Position numbers and translations under genes: made by a program
Shown: positions 23,453 to 35,169 of the stretch, piece by piece
How positions within the stretch are numbered: the first letter of the stretch is position 1
Layout of the letters: every line of letters begins with the position of its first letter
Notes under the pieces: generated by a model
Seen by the model: only the letters and a program-made list of their open reading frames with translations
Databases searched by the model: none
What the model was told of the DNA's origin: nothing
Assembly (NCBI GenBank): GCA_016758965.1
Contig: JAEPRB010000055.1
Location: forward strand, 1 to 64,000
DNA length: 64,000 nucleotides
Direction: 5' to 3'
DNA from: Circinella minor
Lineage: Eukaryota > Mucoromycota > Mucoromycetes > Mucorales > Lichtheimiaceae

Positions 23453-25829
23453 ATGACGGATGTTTTTAAAAAAACAAATTCTTCAACTGATTATGACACC
23501 AATGCAACATCTACTCGTACTGCATGTTTTCGATGTCGAAGCATTAGGTAAATTGAGGTGAAGGAGGAAAGAGGAACTAAATCTCATTTTTATTTATTTT
23601 ATTTTTATATTTATATTAAATCAATCTCGGGGTATAACAAACATATTATATAACAGGCATAGTTGCGATCGTCAAAAACCAAGTTGCTCAAGGTGTAAAC
23701 TGAAAGGTTTTGATTGCTCCTATCCCGAACACGCTCCCACCTTGAAACAATTACAAGAATTGATAATATCCCTTAGTAAACGGATTGAATATTTTCAGGC
23801 ATTATTAGAAAAACAAGAGCAACAGCAAATGATGATAAAGCATAGACAAAGGCGACATCAACGTCAACAACAACAATTGACATATCAAAATAACGTTTTT
23901 CCTTGTCAAAAATGCTATCAATCATTACAACCATGTGATATGACGTTACCAGGATGTAAAAGGTGTCTACAAAATGGAATTGAATGTATTTATTATTATA
24001 ACGAAAAACCAAAAATATATCATCTTGCCACAGCAGTCTCGAAATTAAATGCAATGATGGACAGATATGAACAAGCATTTCGACAAGAACAAAAAAGGCA
24101 ACAACGTAAAACAATTTGGACTGTGATGTCTTCCCGACAAGGCTGGGCAGGAATTACACACATCGCATCGTACAATGATTTGCTAAAGTTCATCGACCAT
24201 ATCAACCAAGTCGGCACTTTTAGTGATACAAACAGGGATAATCATCATTATTATCACGAGTCACCATTACCATCGATATTATTGGGGAATCCCTGGGGAG
24301 CAGCAGCGGCGGCGATACAAGCACAGCAAGATACACCAGTAATACACAACGACAATGATAATAATGATAATGGGTCAGACGCGTGGTCTTATCCAGCACT
24401 TTCAACTATGCCCCGTGACGATACCATTCTAATTACAAATCAACTCACTAATGATTTGTTGGATTTATATTGTCGCACGCCATGTTGTTCGGCAATCCGA
24501 CTGCCTATTATTGATACGGAGGAATTCATGGCCCGATATAAAGGTACTTACACTGGTGTTAATACCAGTTACAGGAACGATAACCCATCACTGGCGCCAC
24601 CAGCCAAAGTTCTGGTCTATGCCATCTGTGCAATGACCGCAAGAAATGCGTTCCAGGTCCATGTTTGGAATAAAAAGACTCGGAATAATAATAATAATAA
24701 TAATAATACGTCATCCTATGATTCAGCATATTTTGATATGGGGAGAGAGATTTCTATGGCTTATTGTCTTGAAGCTCGAGAACTTCTAGCGGATTGTTAC
24801 GATGAACCATCATTGGATACGTGTCGAGCAGCCATATTACTATCTTATTGCAGCTACCAGAATGGATATCCAGGTCTCATATATTATTATGAATTTATTG
24901 CTGTTTCTATGGCACACGATCTAGGCCTATATAATGGACTGCCTCGGATGTTAACCCCGTACGACAATGTTTTAGCTTGGTCTCTTTACTATTTTCACAT
25001 CTGGAGTCAACTATTACGTGGAGGATCAGCTCGACTGGCAGGTGGATGGAGTAATCCGCCCTCTTTGTTATCTTTACCACAACCACCAGAAATACACCAT
25101 AAGGACTATTATTTGCTGAGCACTTGGGCCTACAAGTTTCAGCTCCAGATGCAACGAGATGCAGTCATGGCGTGTATATTATCTGCAGAACAACAAGGCT
25201 TGAGCGCACAAGAGCTTGCAGATATTTTACGGCCAAAACAAATACAACTGGACAAGTTTTACCAAGATCTTCCATGGGAATTTAAACAAGAGCCAAGTCA
25301 GCTGCGGATAACAAAAAAAAGTCACCAACAAAAAAATTATTATCAAAATAATAATAACATTAATAATATTAATAGCAGCACCACCACCAATGCTACTACT
25401 GCTACAATCACTATGGATGATCGTTACACAACCGACGTTGACATGTTTGTTCGGGCCTGTATTCTAGAGTTGCAGGTCCAATATCACATTAATAAGATTC
25501 TGCTCCACTATCCATTTTTGACCACACCGACAATAACACCTTCTTCTGGACAGTCGCACCTTGGGATATGTATGCATGCAGCTTATTCTATCACATGTGC
25601 GATCGAGGCTTCGGCGGATTCATGTAATTGCCCACTGATTGGTCTCGTCTTTGCAAATAGTGTCTATCTCAAATTCTGGCGCTACACAAAAAGTCAATTT
25701 GCTTTACGCTGTCTGAAACGTTCGTTGGACATATCAAAAACTACACCCACTTATGTTCACGACTTTGAAATGGCGAAAACCCTTGTAAAAATATTGGAAG
25801 CTCATGTCGAAAACTGTGGCATGACATAA
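23453..25829 (+). CDS. Fungal transcription factor with two Zn2Cys6 clusters
   Basis: Two exons (23453-23547, 23657-25829) give 755 aa. The first binuclear zinc cluster has Cys 25, 28, 35, 42, 45 and 52 (CFRCRSIR, then SCDRQKPSCSRCKLKGFDC) and is interrupted by the intron. A second cluster has Cys 115, 118, 125, 132, 135 and 142 (PCQKCYQSLQPCDMTLPGCK). Both show C-x2-C-x6-C-x6-C-x2-C-x6-C, and between them is a Gln/Arg-rich helix (LSKRIEYFQALLEKQEQQQ) that could be a coiled coil. From about 240 to 480 lies a fungal-specific transcription factor middle homology region (LLDLYCRTPCCSAIRLPIID ... AMTARNAF ... AHDLGLYNGLPR). Asn runs occur at about 24686-24707 and 25340-25375. The start is the first in-frame ATG before the first cluster. 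AATAAA lies at 25876. The target genes are unknown. Confidence 0.95.
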
Positions 25830-26313
25830 ATGGAGGGTACAAGAAGAAATGGTTTTGTGATTTACTATGTGGTATAATAAACTTATTCACACCAAAAATA
25901 TAAGCCATAATCAAGAGTTCTAGGCAATGTACAGGGAAAGGGGCGACGACCAAGTATTAAACAAAAAACAACAACAAAAAAAGAGTCTGGAACCATGGTA
26001 ATTGCCTTTTGAAGTTAGATCCGCATAGAAGCAATCGTAGCTGATTTCCAAAAAAAGACGAGTCCAGGCGTTCCAAAGAGGCCCTCCGCATTCTTCTGTC
26101 TTTTTTATTTTATTTTTGTACATCTTTCTTTGTATTTTTATTTTCCAGTTTCTTCCTTTCTCTTTGTTTTATTTTTGTGTTTCTTCTTTTTCTTTCTTTT
26201 ATTTTATTTTATTCCCCCTTCCTCATTTTTATTCATTATCATCAGCAACAACAAACGATATCACCATTATTTCAAATACCAATATATATCATTCATATCA
26301 AACACACACCATC
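25830..26313. other. Intergenic
   Basis: Past the AATAAA at 25876-25881 the sequence becomes a long pyrimidine-rich tract (26100-26230). This is a usual fungal 5' leader for the F-box gene. No gene is seen. Confidence 0.5.
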
Positions 26314-27750
26314 ATGAAGAAGCCTTATTCGGTGTGCGATTTACCACTAGAGTCTTTATTGAAAATCGCTTCTTACCTGAGCTTTTCTGACCTTTGGTAT
26401 TTTGGAACTAGTTCCCGTTCTTGTCAGAAATTAGCTCATCAGCTTGTATGGCATAAGTATCATATCGATCTTGCACGACAGCGTATTAATTCATTCAACC
26501 ATCTTATCCACGCCAGCATTGCTTATGTTTGTCGACATGGCTATGATGATCAACACGATATTAATCATACTGCCATTCAATCAGTTGCAAATAGATTGGC
26601 AGTTGAAATTTATGATCGAACACCACAACTTAACTGGGCTCCATGTCTAGATTTTTTACTCGATAAGGCGTTAGGTATAATGCTTGATCATGTTCTTTAT
26701 GACCCATCGCTCGATCCATTACCACATCAACAACATAATCAAGGAGGATCGTCATCATCACCATCAGCAGAAGCAGCAGCAGTAGCCGAGGTAGCAGCAA
26801 ATAGTAATGACTTACCAACTATGCTGAGCCAAGGAAAGAAACAAAAATATGCATCCACACCTATGGGTCGCTTGATGACAACACTTCTTGTTACTCTTTA
26901 TCCAACATTGACGGCACTCTTTGATGCTGATCCTGCAAGTGCTATCCATCACCGTTTATTATTGGCACATATTTCTCGACATCTTGATATATTAACACGA
27001 CGATATCATCAACAACATCGACGTAGGGTATCCTCTGGTGGGTCATTATCTTTTGCACGAACAGAGTCTGTTCGTCATGGATTCAGGGTCTTAATACAAT
27101 TTATTGGTAATTTATGTCAAACAGAACTGATGACCGCAGCTGATCTTCATATTCTTACTCGACAAAGAATTATTGCTTTTTTTATTTCCTATCAATCAAC
27201 AACAAATAATAATAACACTAGCACCAATATCAATCACCATAGCGACACTAATAAAAAAAATAATGCGGCAAATACTACTACTACCACTAGCACTACGATG
27301 ACGATGTTGAATCCAAACAATAGTAATAATGATACTAGTCTGAAGATTAGCAGCATTCAGCCACAAAAGACCACAACAATGGTTTCTACAACAGATTCAT
27401 CTTGTTGGCGTTTATGGATGGACGAAATTGAGTTCCAGACCGCAGTTCTCCTTGATCTATTACGTGCTGTAGTATGCCGTCAGTACACACGATTTGATTC
27501 AGGAAAGGAGCTCAATATGTTTGCAAGCATGTTAAATGAAACTGTATCAACACTGGTCTCATGTAAATCGTCATCACCTTCGTCATCGCCTGTGTCAACT
27601 TCCTCATCATCTTCTTTACCACCAACACCTCCAGCATCATCTTCTACAGGGTCGACATCATTGTCATCTTCATTATCTGAACCATCAGTGCCCAAAACGA
27701 CTCCACCACCATCTGTAGCTGTAGTTTCAGCTATATCACCATCCCGGTAG
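26314..27750 (+). CDS. F-box protein of unknown target
   Basis: Single exon, 478 aa. Residues 5-45 (YSVCDLPLESLLKIASYLSFSDLWYFGTSS...) are an F-box, with the LPxExLxxIxxYLSFxDL pattern and a Trp-containing end (HQLVWHKYHID). F-box proteins recruit substrates to SCF ubiquitin ligases. The rest is largely helical with Ala/Ser, Asn/Thr and Ser/Pro low-complexity inserts, and there are no LRR or WD repeats. The frame stays open 66 codons upstream, but that part is a pyrimidine tract with a Phe-rich translation. ATG 26314 (CACCATCATG) is therefore the likely start. Confidence 0.75.
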   Translation: MKKPYSVCDLPLESLLKIASYLSFSDLWYFGTSSRSCQKLAHQLVWHKYHIDLARQRINSFNHLIHASIAYVCRHGYDDQHDINHTAIQSVANRLAVEIYDRTPQLNWAPCLDFLLDKALGIMLDHVLYDPSLDPLPHQQHNQGGSSSSPSAEAAAVAEVAANSNDLPTMLSQGKKQKYASTPMGRLMTTLLVTLYPTLTALFDADPASAIHHRLLLAHISRHLDILTRRYHQQHRRRVSSGGSLSFARTESVRHGFRVLIQFIGNLCQTELMTAADLHILTRQRIIAFFISYQSTTNNNNTSTNINHHSDTNKKNNAANTTTTTSTTMTMLNPNNSNNDTSLKISSIQPQKTTTMVSTTDSSCWRLWMDEIEFQTAVLLDLLRAVVCRQYTRFDSGKELNMFASMLNETVSTLVSCKSSSPSSSPVSTSSSSSLPPTPPASSSTGSTSLSSSLSEPSVPKTTPPPSVAVVSAISPSR

Positions 27751-30410
27751 TTTAATAGTAGTAGTATTATATTATTATCATTATTATTTGTACATTTTAT
27801 TATTGTTATTATTTCCCCCCTCCCCTTTTTTTCCATCATCTTCCACAAATTTGTGTATATCCGTTTTTTTCTTTAATACTTATTCCAAAAAAAAAGACAC
27901 ACAGAAACATCTATTTTCCTATGTATAACATCCATTTACGATAATCCACTCTTCTTTATATCTCTCCTTTTTTGTCTTTTTCATTTTCTTTCTTTTTAAC
28001 GTCATCTTTGATAAGCCGGTCTTTGATGGATGTCTTGTTATTTTCGTTATTATCATTATCATTTTGTTTTAGTATATATATCATTCCCCCCTCTATGTTG
28101 TGTTTTTCTCACTATTCACTTTCATATACATTGTCATCATTTATTATTTAAACATTTTATTATAAAATGTTGAATAATCTTGTACACCAAACATATTTAT
28201 ATAAACAAAAAAGTTTGTAATATTTTTATTATATAGTAATATCAAAAGCTCTTTTTTTTTATTGTGTCTTTCGATGGTGCATAATGAGGCTGATGATCGA
28301 ACTCAAACACATGGTATCTGGCCCAACATGGCAAGGAGATGTTTGCCTTAAATTATTCTCTTTTTTTTTGGCTCCTCTTTTCTTTTTGAGAATAATAAAA
28401 AAAAATCAGGACATTGTATTTTAATGATTAACGATAACATATACACACTTCTTTTTAAACATATATTATCAATATGTGCTAGACATGTTCTTTATTGTCT
28501 GGGTTTTCGATTTAAGTGGTACAAATAGCGCTCAAACCAATTGATATTTTTAGCAGGGAAAGAATATCTCTTTTCCGATTGGTTGCACAACATGTAATAA
28601 CATCCGTTTTAATTGATCTTGTCTTTTTAGTTTCATTTTTCCAATGAAAATGTTATAAAAAAGAAAACCAGACCCATACTGTATAATAAATAATAGCCAT
28701 TTAGTAATGATGTGTAAACTATTATATTTTGATCTATTAAGTTCAGGATATAATAATAGAAGATTTACATATGTTATCATCGTTTTTCAAAAAAAAGTTA
28801 GATATGTACGTATATATTTATTTAGATTTAAATACTCATTGTATTAAACAAGGTTCTATCATCAATCCATTCGAAAAGCTGAGCTCTTTTTGTCTGTTAT
28901 TTTGAATTAGTACCAAATAATATATCAATAAAACCAAGACAATAGAGACTGTGAGTGCCAAAAGAGAGTATTTTACGCACATACACACTTTCCCCCTAAA
29001 CTTCAATCCTTTCCTCCCCCCCCTTCTTCTATAATGAAATAAATGGATTACCATTTTCTTTTTTTATCACAGCCTTATATACCTAGGGTCTATTATATGG
29101 TTTCACAAAGAAAGATTAAGGAGATCATATATATATATACATTCCTAAGTCCCTTTTTTTGGCCTGATTTATATTTAAATTTTCGTTTTACAGATCTAGA
29201 ACAAATGTTTACAAAAGACATTTTTATTTGTTTTATGTCGATCTTTTTATTTTCGGCAGAATAAAATCTTTAAATTATTATTACGTTCATAAATTATGTA
29301 ATAGGTATTCCGTCTGATAATTCACTCCCATCTTATTTCAGTTGCATTGCCCATATTGGGCCTTTCAGCTGTACATATACTATTTTATCTAGAAACATAT
29401 GCTATCTGTAATAATTCAACATAAAAGTTATTTTAAGTTACTTACTATATTCTTTAAGCATCTAAGAAACAAAGTAATTTAATGACTTACTTGACCCAAC
29501 TAAAGTTATATGACCATCCACAGCGATGCTGTTGAAGCCGTTGTTATGTTAAATTTAACAACTTCTTTAAGACTCAGCTTCTGCAGCGGTAGTTGTTACA
29601 ATGCTGTTAAGTTTAACAGTTCCTCATTTTTTTAATAAAAACTGTTAAGTTTCTTAGCTGCTTGACTTCAAAAAAAAGTTACCTGTAAAATTTTCTTTCG
29701 CACAATTTGGCCAATTTAACTGTCAGAAACTGTTACCCGCTGCAGATGGTCTTAAGTATTAGTTCTTTCATTAGGGTGTCTCAAACATCAAATCAGTAGA
29801 TTTTCAATATTTCTGAGGGGTGGTTCTGATTGGTCGGTGTATAAACATTTGTACTTTTCAAAGTTGGTGTAGAAAGCATGAATTTTCCCAATAGTGGTAT
29901 AAATATATATATATATATCTATCTATCTAAGTATAAAGGTATTCTATGTCTAAAAGTATATTGTTATTATTCTATATAGATATCCATGGACTTATATATA
30001 AAAAAAGACATTAGATGTTTATTTCTTATTATAACGTATATTCTTTTACTCTCATTTTTTTAACAAAATCTCTTCTAACAGCTACTTTTAGAATCCGCTG
30101 CGAATATATGTTTGATACTTTTGTTGAAACAATTATCTTGATGCACACTTTTGAGAATACATTCAACTTCTTGTTAATCTTTTTTTTTTGCTTTTGGGGT
30201 TTCCTTCTTAAAAGAGTACGTATTCCGGTTGCTTTAAGAAAAAGAAGAAAAAAGCCTAATATTTAACGGGAAAAGCATCTTTGGGAGAATGGTTGTACAA
30301 GCCTTAAGAAAGTTTTTTTTAAGTAAACTGGGAATACGCTGCGCCTCTAAAACAAACTTCTTTTTTCTTTTTCTTTTTTTTTTGGTGTTGGAAAGAAGAA
30401 AATAATTATT
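27751..30410. other. Intergenic with a candidate small inverted-repeat element
   Basis: This 2.7 kb has no supportable gene. The left end is the 3' flank of the F-box gene. A block at about 29520-29745 is rich in TTAAC/GTTAA palindromes and bears a possible MITE (29581-29745). The right end is T-rich leader of the macrodomain gene. Confidence 0.5.
29581..29745. mobile_element. Candidate non-autonomous inverted-repeat element (MITE-like)
   Basis: The ends read CTGCAGCGGTA and, inverted, CTGCAGCGGGTA, about 12 bp of imperfect terminal inverted repeat around 165 bp. Inside is the near-palindrome CTGTTAAGTTTAACAG (about 29603) and two more CTGTTA/AACTGTTA units. There is no coding capacity and I could not find a convincing target-site duplication. 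Confidence 0.35.
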
Positions 30411-31863
30411 ATGACCATGTTAGGTGGACCTTCAGGTGTAGCCACTCGAGCTATCCATCAAGAAGAGATTTTGAAACGTCGAATTGCTTCAAAAATAGGC
30501 TTATGGTACTTTGTATTTTATAACGAATATAATCGATGATTATCCACTAATTTTTTTCAAATCAATAAGTAGCTATTTTGATATTACCTCATTACACGTA
30601 GATGCTATTGGTAAATAATATATATATATACATATATTAGCTTTTTAATGATATATATTATATAATTCAAAAACTTATTCTACTATATATATATATATAT
30701 ATATATTAGTTAATCCAAGTAATTCTAACCTTCAACCTGGAGGAGGAGGTAAGCTATATAGACAACTATTAAAAAAAAAAACTGTGGTCCGCTTACGTTT
30801 TCAACTCACGCTGTACAAAAATAAAGCAAACGGTCAAATTCATAGGTAAGCAGATCATTGGTTGTCTATAATTCTTTTATGTTTTATAATTGGAACTCAG
30901 ATCACCATCATCTACCTTCCAAAAAAATATTTGAAACGATACTGTATGTATACATGTAGCATGTGATCTTTAACTTTGTAGTTGTTATTATTAGAGCTGC
31001 AGGTCCTATGTTATTCCAAGAATGTCAAACTCTCAAAGGATGTGTTAGTGGTGTAAGTTTACTTTCTTTTTTTTCTGTAAACTTAAAATTAACACATTTT
31101 TTATATATGTACATATAAGTAATGTTAGCTATCTTCGTAATATAATTTGCATATATACAGGAAGCCAAGGTCACAAAAGGATATCTTCTGCCTGCAAAAT
31201 GTAAAAAAAAACAAAAAAAAAATCAGTTTGATTTCTTGGGCAAAAAAAGTAGCTTGCGGATTGACTAAAATTGAGTGGATTTCTATGCTGTTATCAGATG
31301 TCATTCATACTGTAGGTCCACATAATCAAGAAAAACATATTCTCGCTAGTTGTTATCAAAACTCACTTAAAAGATGTGAGACACATCTATTACGAACTGT
31401 GGCATTTCCATGTATTTCAACAGGTGCTTTTGGTTTTGATCATGAAGAAGCAGCTAATATTGCACTTTCTACCGTTAGAGCTTATTTAATGACCGATATT
31501 GCTCTTGGAAAAAACTCGGTAGGGGTCAATTATTATCATTATTATTATGCCTTTACTCACTTACATAAAAAAATTATTTACTACAATATTTTTTTTTAGC
31601 TTGATACAATTGTATTTTGTGTATATTCTGAACGTGATAAAGCAATCTATGAAGGTAATTTAATGAAAAAGGACATGTTGTTTATCTTGATGTATAGTGA
31701 AAATGAAACTAGAAAATCAGTAAGATCAAAACTACTACTTGTTTAATCAATTTGTCTTTTTTTTCTGTTTGGGGTCGGGGATCCGATGTTTATTATAGAA
31801 TTATTGCCAATCTACTTCCCAGGATTTTCTCGACTGGATTCTACCTTGTCAGTACATAAATGA
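30411..31863 (+). CDS. MacroD-type macrodomain protein (ADP-ribose / O-acetyl-ADP-ribose binding)
   Basis: Nine exons (30411-30505, 30573-30610, 30710-30748, 30827-30845, 30995-31052, 31161-31200, 31298-31518, 31600-31654, 31799-31863) give 209 aa, nearly all macrodomain. Recognisable blocks are DITSLHVDAIVNPSNSNL, PGGGANGQIHRAAGP, CQTLKGCVSGEAKVTKGYLL, YVIHTVGP, LRTVAFPCISTGAFGFD and LDTIVFCVYS. MacroD enzymes remove ADP-ribose from proteins and hydrolyse O-acetyl-ADP-ribose. The adenine- and ribose-binding Asn of the NAAN motif is kept (NPSN). The residue aligned with the catalytic Asp of GGGGVDG is Asn (GGGANG), encoded by a 19-nt exon. Skipping that exon breaks the domain, so the exon is needed even though its acceptor (AAATAAAG) is poor. 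Confidence 0.92.
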
Positions 31864-32603
31864 TATTAGCTCTATTAGTATCACATTCAATATTGCAAAA
31901 AAATATGAAAATACTAAACAGTATTATATTTTGATACCATAAATGATGTAGTATGAATAAACTATTATTACATGAATTTAGAACCACATATAACACACAA
32001 GTATATAAATTATTTTTCTTTCCCCACTATGTAATTTTATACTGTTTTTTTTCTTAGGCATTTTTAATTTTGCAAAAAAAAAAGTTTCTGTGGTTATCTA
32101 AAAGATATTACTATGGTAACGAATATTTTATCCTGAACAACTGTTCTTTATGGCGAACAAATGGTTACTAGACAGCGAAAAACATTTCTCAACATATATT
32201 TATTACCTCAATTTGAACTTCCATATATACTCTTCTTTTGACAAGTAATGTCAATAGAAGAAAAAGTTGTTTGTCATACGTACCAGCAACAACAAATTGA
32301 CGTTTTTCAGATGACTGAACCTTTTTATACACTCATCTGGTTAATTTTATTTTTCTAGGAAAACTTTAAAATCCAGTTCTTTTTTTTTTTTTTTTTTGAT
32401 GCGGAATTGCTAAACAAGCCAATAAAAATCAGTCGATCAGGATGATTCAGGTTGATTGTTGCATTACTGTGTTTACTCGACTCTACAACGGCGATGACAT
32501 CGGGAAATAACAGAAAAAGAATAAAATAAAAAAAATAAACCGTTCTTCCTTTATATCTCTTTCTCTCTTCTTTTTTTTTCCATTTTTCACTTGATAAAAG
32601 GTC
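31864..32603. other. Intergenic
   Basis: This is 3' flank of the macrodomain gene followed by the ILV6 promoter, which has poly-T tracts (32380-32398, 32570-32580). No gene is seen. Confidence 0.5.
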
Positions 32604-33596
32604 ATGTTGAGAACACATTTATTACGCGCTGCTCAATTGGTAAATATTTACATATTACGGATCAAAAAACAAAGAAAAGGAGAAAAAATGTCTAAACATG
32701 AAAAGCTAAATATTTATGTGCTTTTGAATTGTAAAAGGCACATCGACGCTGTCTTCATACTACAGCAGTGAGCGCAGCTCGACGTCATTATCCTCAAACA
32801 GTTGCCAAGACTCCTACCGTTGAACAAGCCGTTTTTAATATTCTTCACCATACAACTGAACCTAAGCCAAAGACAGGTCGTCAAATTCTTAGTTGTTTAG
32901 CTCATAATGAACCTGGAGTTATTACACGTGTCTCTGGTATTTTACAATCCCGTGGATTTAACATTGAATCGTTTGTCGCTGCTCATACTGAATTACCGGG
33001 ATTGAGTCGAATGACTATTGTGTTAAATGGTAATGATGCTCAGATTGAACAAGCAAAGCATCAGTTGGAAGATATTGTAAGTTTTCACTGTTGTTATTGC
33101 TGCGTGAGGTTGCTTTAGCGCTAACAAGCATACCTACTTAAATAAATGTGGATTTTAGGTACCTATGTGGGCTGTTCTGGATTATACAAACACGAAGTTG
33201 GTAGAACGTGAATTACTTCTTTTACGTGTATCTATTTTAGGTCCTGAAGCTGAGATAAATGAAGTCCCAGAACAAGAAGATGAAGAAGATGTGGTTTGGG
33301 CATCCAAAAAATTGAGAGAAACTTCAGCTCATTTACGTGCATTGACTGAATTAACGCGCTTGTTTGAGGGAAGATTGTTGGATGTATCAACTGATTCAGT
33401 TATTATTGAGTTATGTGCTAAGCCAGGTCGTATTACTTCTTTTATCAAGTTATGCAGACCATTTGGTGTATTAGAGGCATCACGAACTGGTGTCATGGCT
33501 TTACCAAGAGCTCATTTACCAGAAGAAGAACCTCAGGATGACGACTCTGCTGAAGAACACGAAGCTGTTGATGCTACATCTCTTCCTCCTGGATAA
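32604..33596 (+). CDS. ILV6: Acetolactate synthase, regulatory small subunit (mitochondrial)
   Basis: Three exons (32604-32639, 32738-33076, 33159-33596) give 270 aa. The N terminus MLRTHLLRAAQLAHRRCLHT is Arg-rich without acids, a typical mitochondrial presequence. An ACT domain follows (about 60-130): ILSCLAHNEPGVITRVSGIL, SRGFNIESFVAAHTELPGLS and RMTIVLNG. The C-terminal ALS_ss_C part has LLLLRVSILGPE, HLRALTELTRLFEGRLLDVS and LCRPFGVLEASRTGVMALPR. It ends in an acidic tail. The subunit confers valine feedback on the catalytic subunit Ilv2, the first step of valine/isoleucine synthesis. It is tail to tail with the MICOS gene. Confidence 0.97.
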
Positions 33597-33960
33597 ATAA
33601 ATCACAATAATATCTAAAAAAAATTACGAATATATCTCCTAATATAATACAATATACTCTATAAAGTCAAAAAGTTTTTATATATGTATATAAAATAATG
33701 TTTATTTTTTTTTCGATGTAGTCGAAAAGAAAAAAAAAGTTGAGTGTCTGGTGTATAAGTGTATATGAATTGCGAGTATAATATGTTAATGTTATGATCA
33801 AAGGGGATGATGGGGGGAACGTTACACCTCTAAAAAAAAGGAAACACAAAACAAAAAAAGATAAACAATGAAAATGTATGGATTTGTAATATAAATTGCT
33901 TTTTTTTTATCAATTTTTTTTTTATCACAAGCTGTTTTTTGTTCGAATTGATTTTGAGAT
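33597..33960. other. Convergent 3' flanks of ILV6 and the MICOS gene
   Basis: AT-rich spacer with poly-A/T tracts. No gene is seen. Confidence 0.5.
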
Positions 33961-35169
33961 CTAGTTATTCTTTTTTAAGGTTTCTTCAACACCAGGCTAT
34001 TAATAATTATAATTAAGTTAAATCAGTAAAATATCAAAATTATTTTATAAGATAATAATAATTATTAACTTACGTTTGATCGTGTAGAGTACATGCTTTC
34101 AACATTCTTCTTTACGTTTTCAAACTTATCTTTGGCTTTTTCTGCTGCATCCTTTTGTTGAAATTGACTGAGAATATTCTCATCAACAGAGTTACGGACT
34201 TGAGCGATAGCATCATCAAATTGCTTACGAGCATCCCCGACAACCTCATTCACGGATTGATGTGCAGATTGGAGTTGAGGGTATTTACGTTCGACCTTTT
34301 CAAGTTGAACACAGACGTTGTGAGTAGTCTTTGGCAAAAGATAATGTGATGCACCAACGGCCAATGCAGTCGACGTAGCAAATCGAAGAACGATATTCCG
34401 GTTGCGAGCAAGGATGGTACCAGCCAACGCTGCGACGCCAATATACAATGCATTAGGAAGAATTTCTTCGTCCTTGTCGATCGTTTGTTTCACAGTATCT
34501 ATGGTTGAACATCAAATATCGTTATTATCATCTATATTTGTCATTTACGTTCTATATATGATAATAATTATAACATACTTTTAACGCATTGTTCAAATTG
34601 TCTCCATTCACCGTGTAACTTGTTGACGTGTGTCTATAAAATATATAATTAGTTATCCATTATTATTAATTGATATTGAAACTTATTGAGAAAGTCGTGT
34701 ATATTAATTATATATTTTTACCTTGCCCTCTTCAACCTTTTCATTAGCAAGCTTTTCAGCGTATGCTACATGTTCTTCTAACTTTGTAGGTTCTTCAACG
34801 ATAACGACTTTAGCTTGAGGTTCGTCGTAAATGCTAAGCTATATAAATATAAAATTCACCATTAAAATGTAATTTTTGTAAATCTTTCGCATTGATTATT
34901 TTTTTTCCTATTACATATGATATATATTTACCTTGCCAGACTTTTTGGTCTCTTCAGCATAGACATTTTGATTAGGCAATGTAGCCAATGCAGTAGCACC
35001 TACGGCAGCAGTTGCCAACTATTTATATATACAACAATAAATTATAAAATTTATGTTTTTACAAATGTTAGAATCAAATCGTCGTCAGATGATAAAGGTT
35101 TCCATTAACGCGTTTTTATTGAATGGTAATTGTTCCACTTGCCGATTTCTTCACTACTGGAGAGAACAT
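33961..35169 (-). CDS. MICOS complex subunit of the MIC26/MIC27 (apolipoprotein O) family
   Basis: Well-supported exons are 35018-34932, 34838-34722, 34633-34579, 34498-34074 and 33996-33961 (239 codons plus stop). The last adds PGVEETLKKNN after a GTAAGT donor, so the protein does not end at the in-frame stop in the intron. The family signature is VVIVEEPTKLEEHVAYAEKL, a coiled segment, then two hydrophobic helices (ALYIGVAALAGTILA and ATSTALAVGASHYLL) and a long helical C terminus (LEKVERKYPQLQSAHQSV). Such proteins sit in the inner mitochondrial membrane and organise cristae junctions. The N-terminal coding exon is uncertain. The best candidate starts at ATG 35169 (MFSPV) with a weak donor; a different start is possible. 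Confidence 0.82.

Noticed and set aside
26116..26313. N-terminal extension of the F-box protein
   Set aside because: The 66 extra codons come from a pyrimidine tract typical of a leader; the ATG directly before the F-box has a better context.
30995..31052. Macrodomain exon starting at the earlier TAG (VVIIRAAG) with no microexon
   Set aside because: It gives a loop two residues too short and loses the IHRAAG motif; the 19-nt exon restores both.
34065..34073. MICOS protein ending at the in-frame stop after SNVS
   Set aside because: The codons GTAAGT are an exact donor site, and an exon at 33961-33996 continues the frame to a stop.
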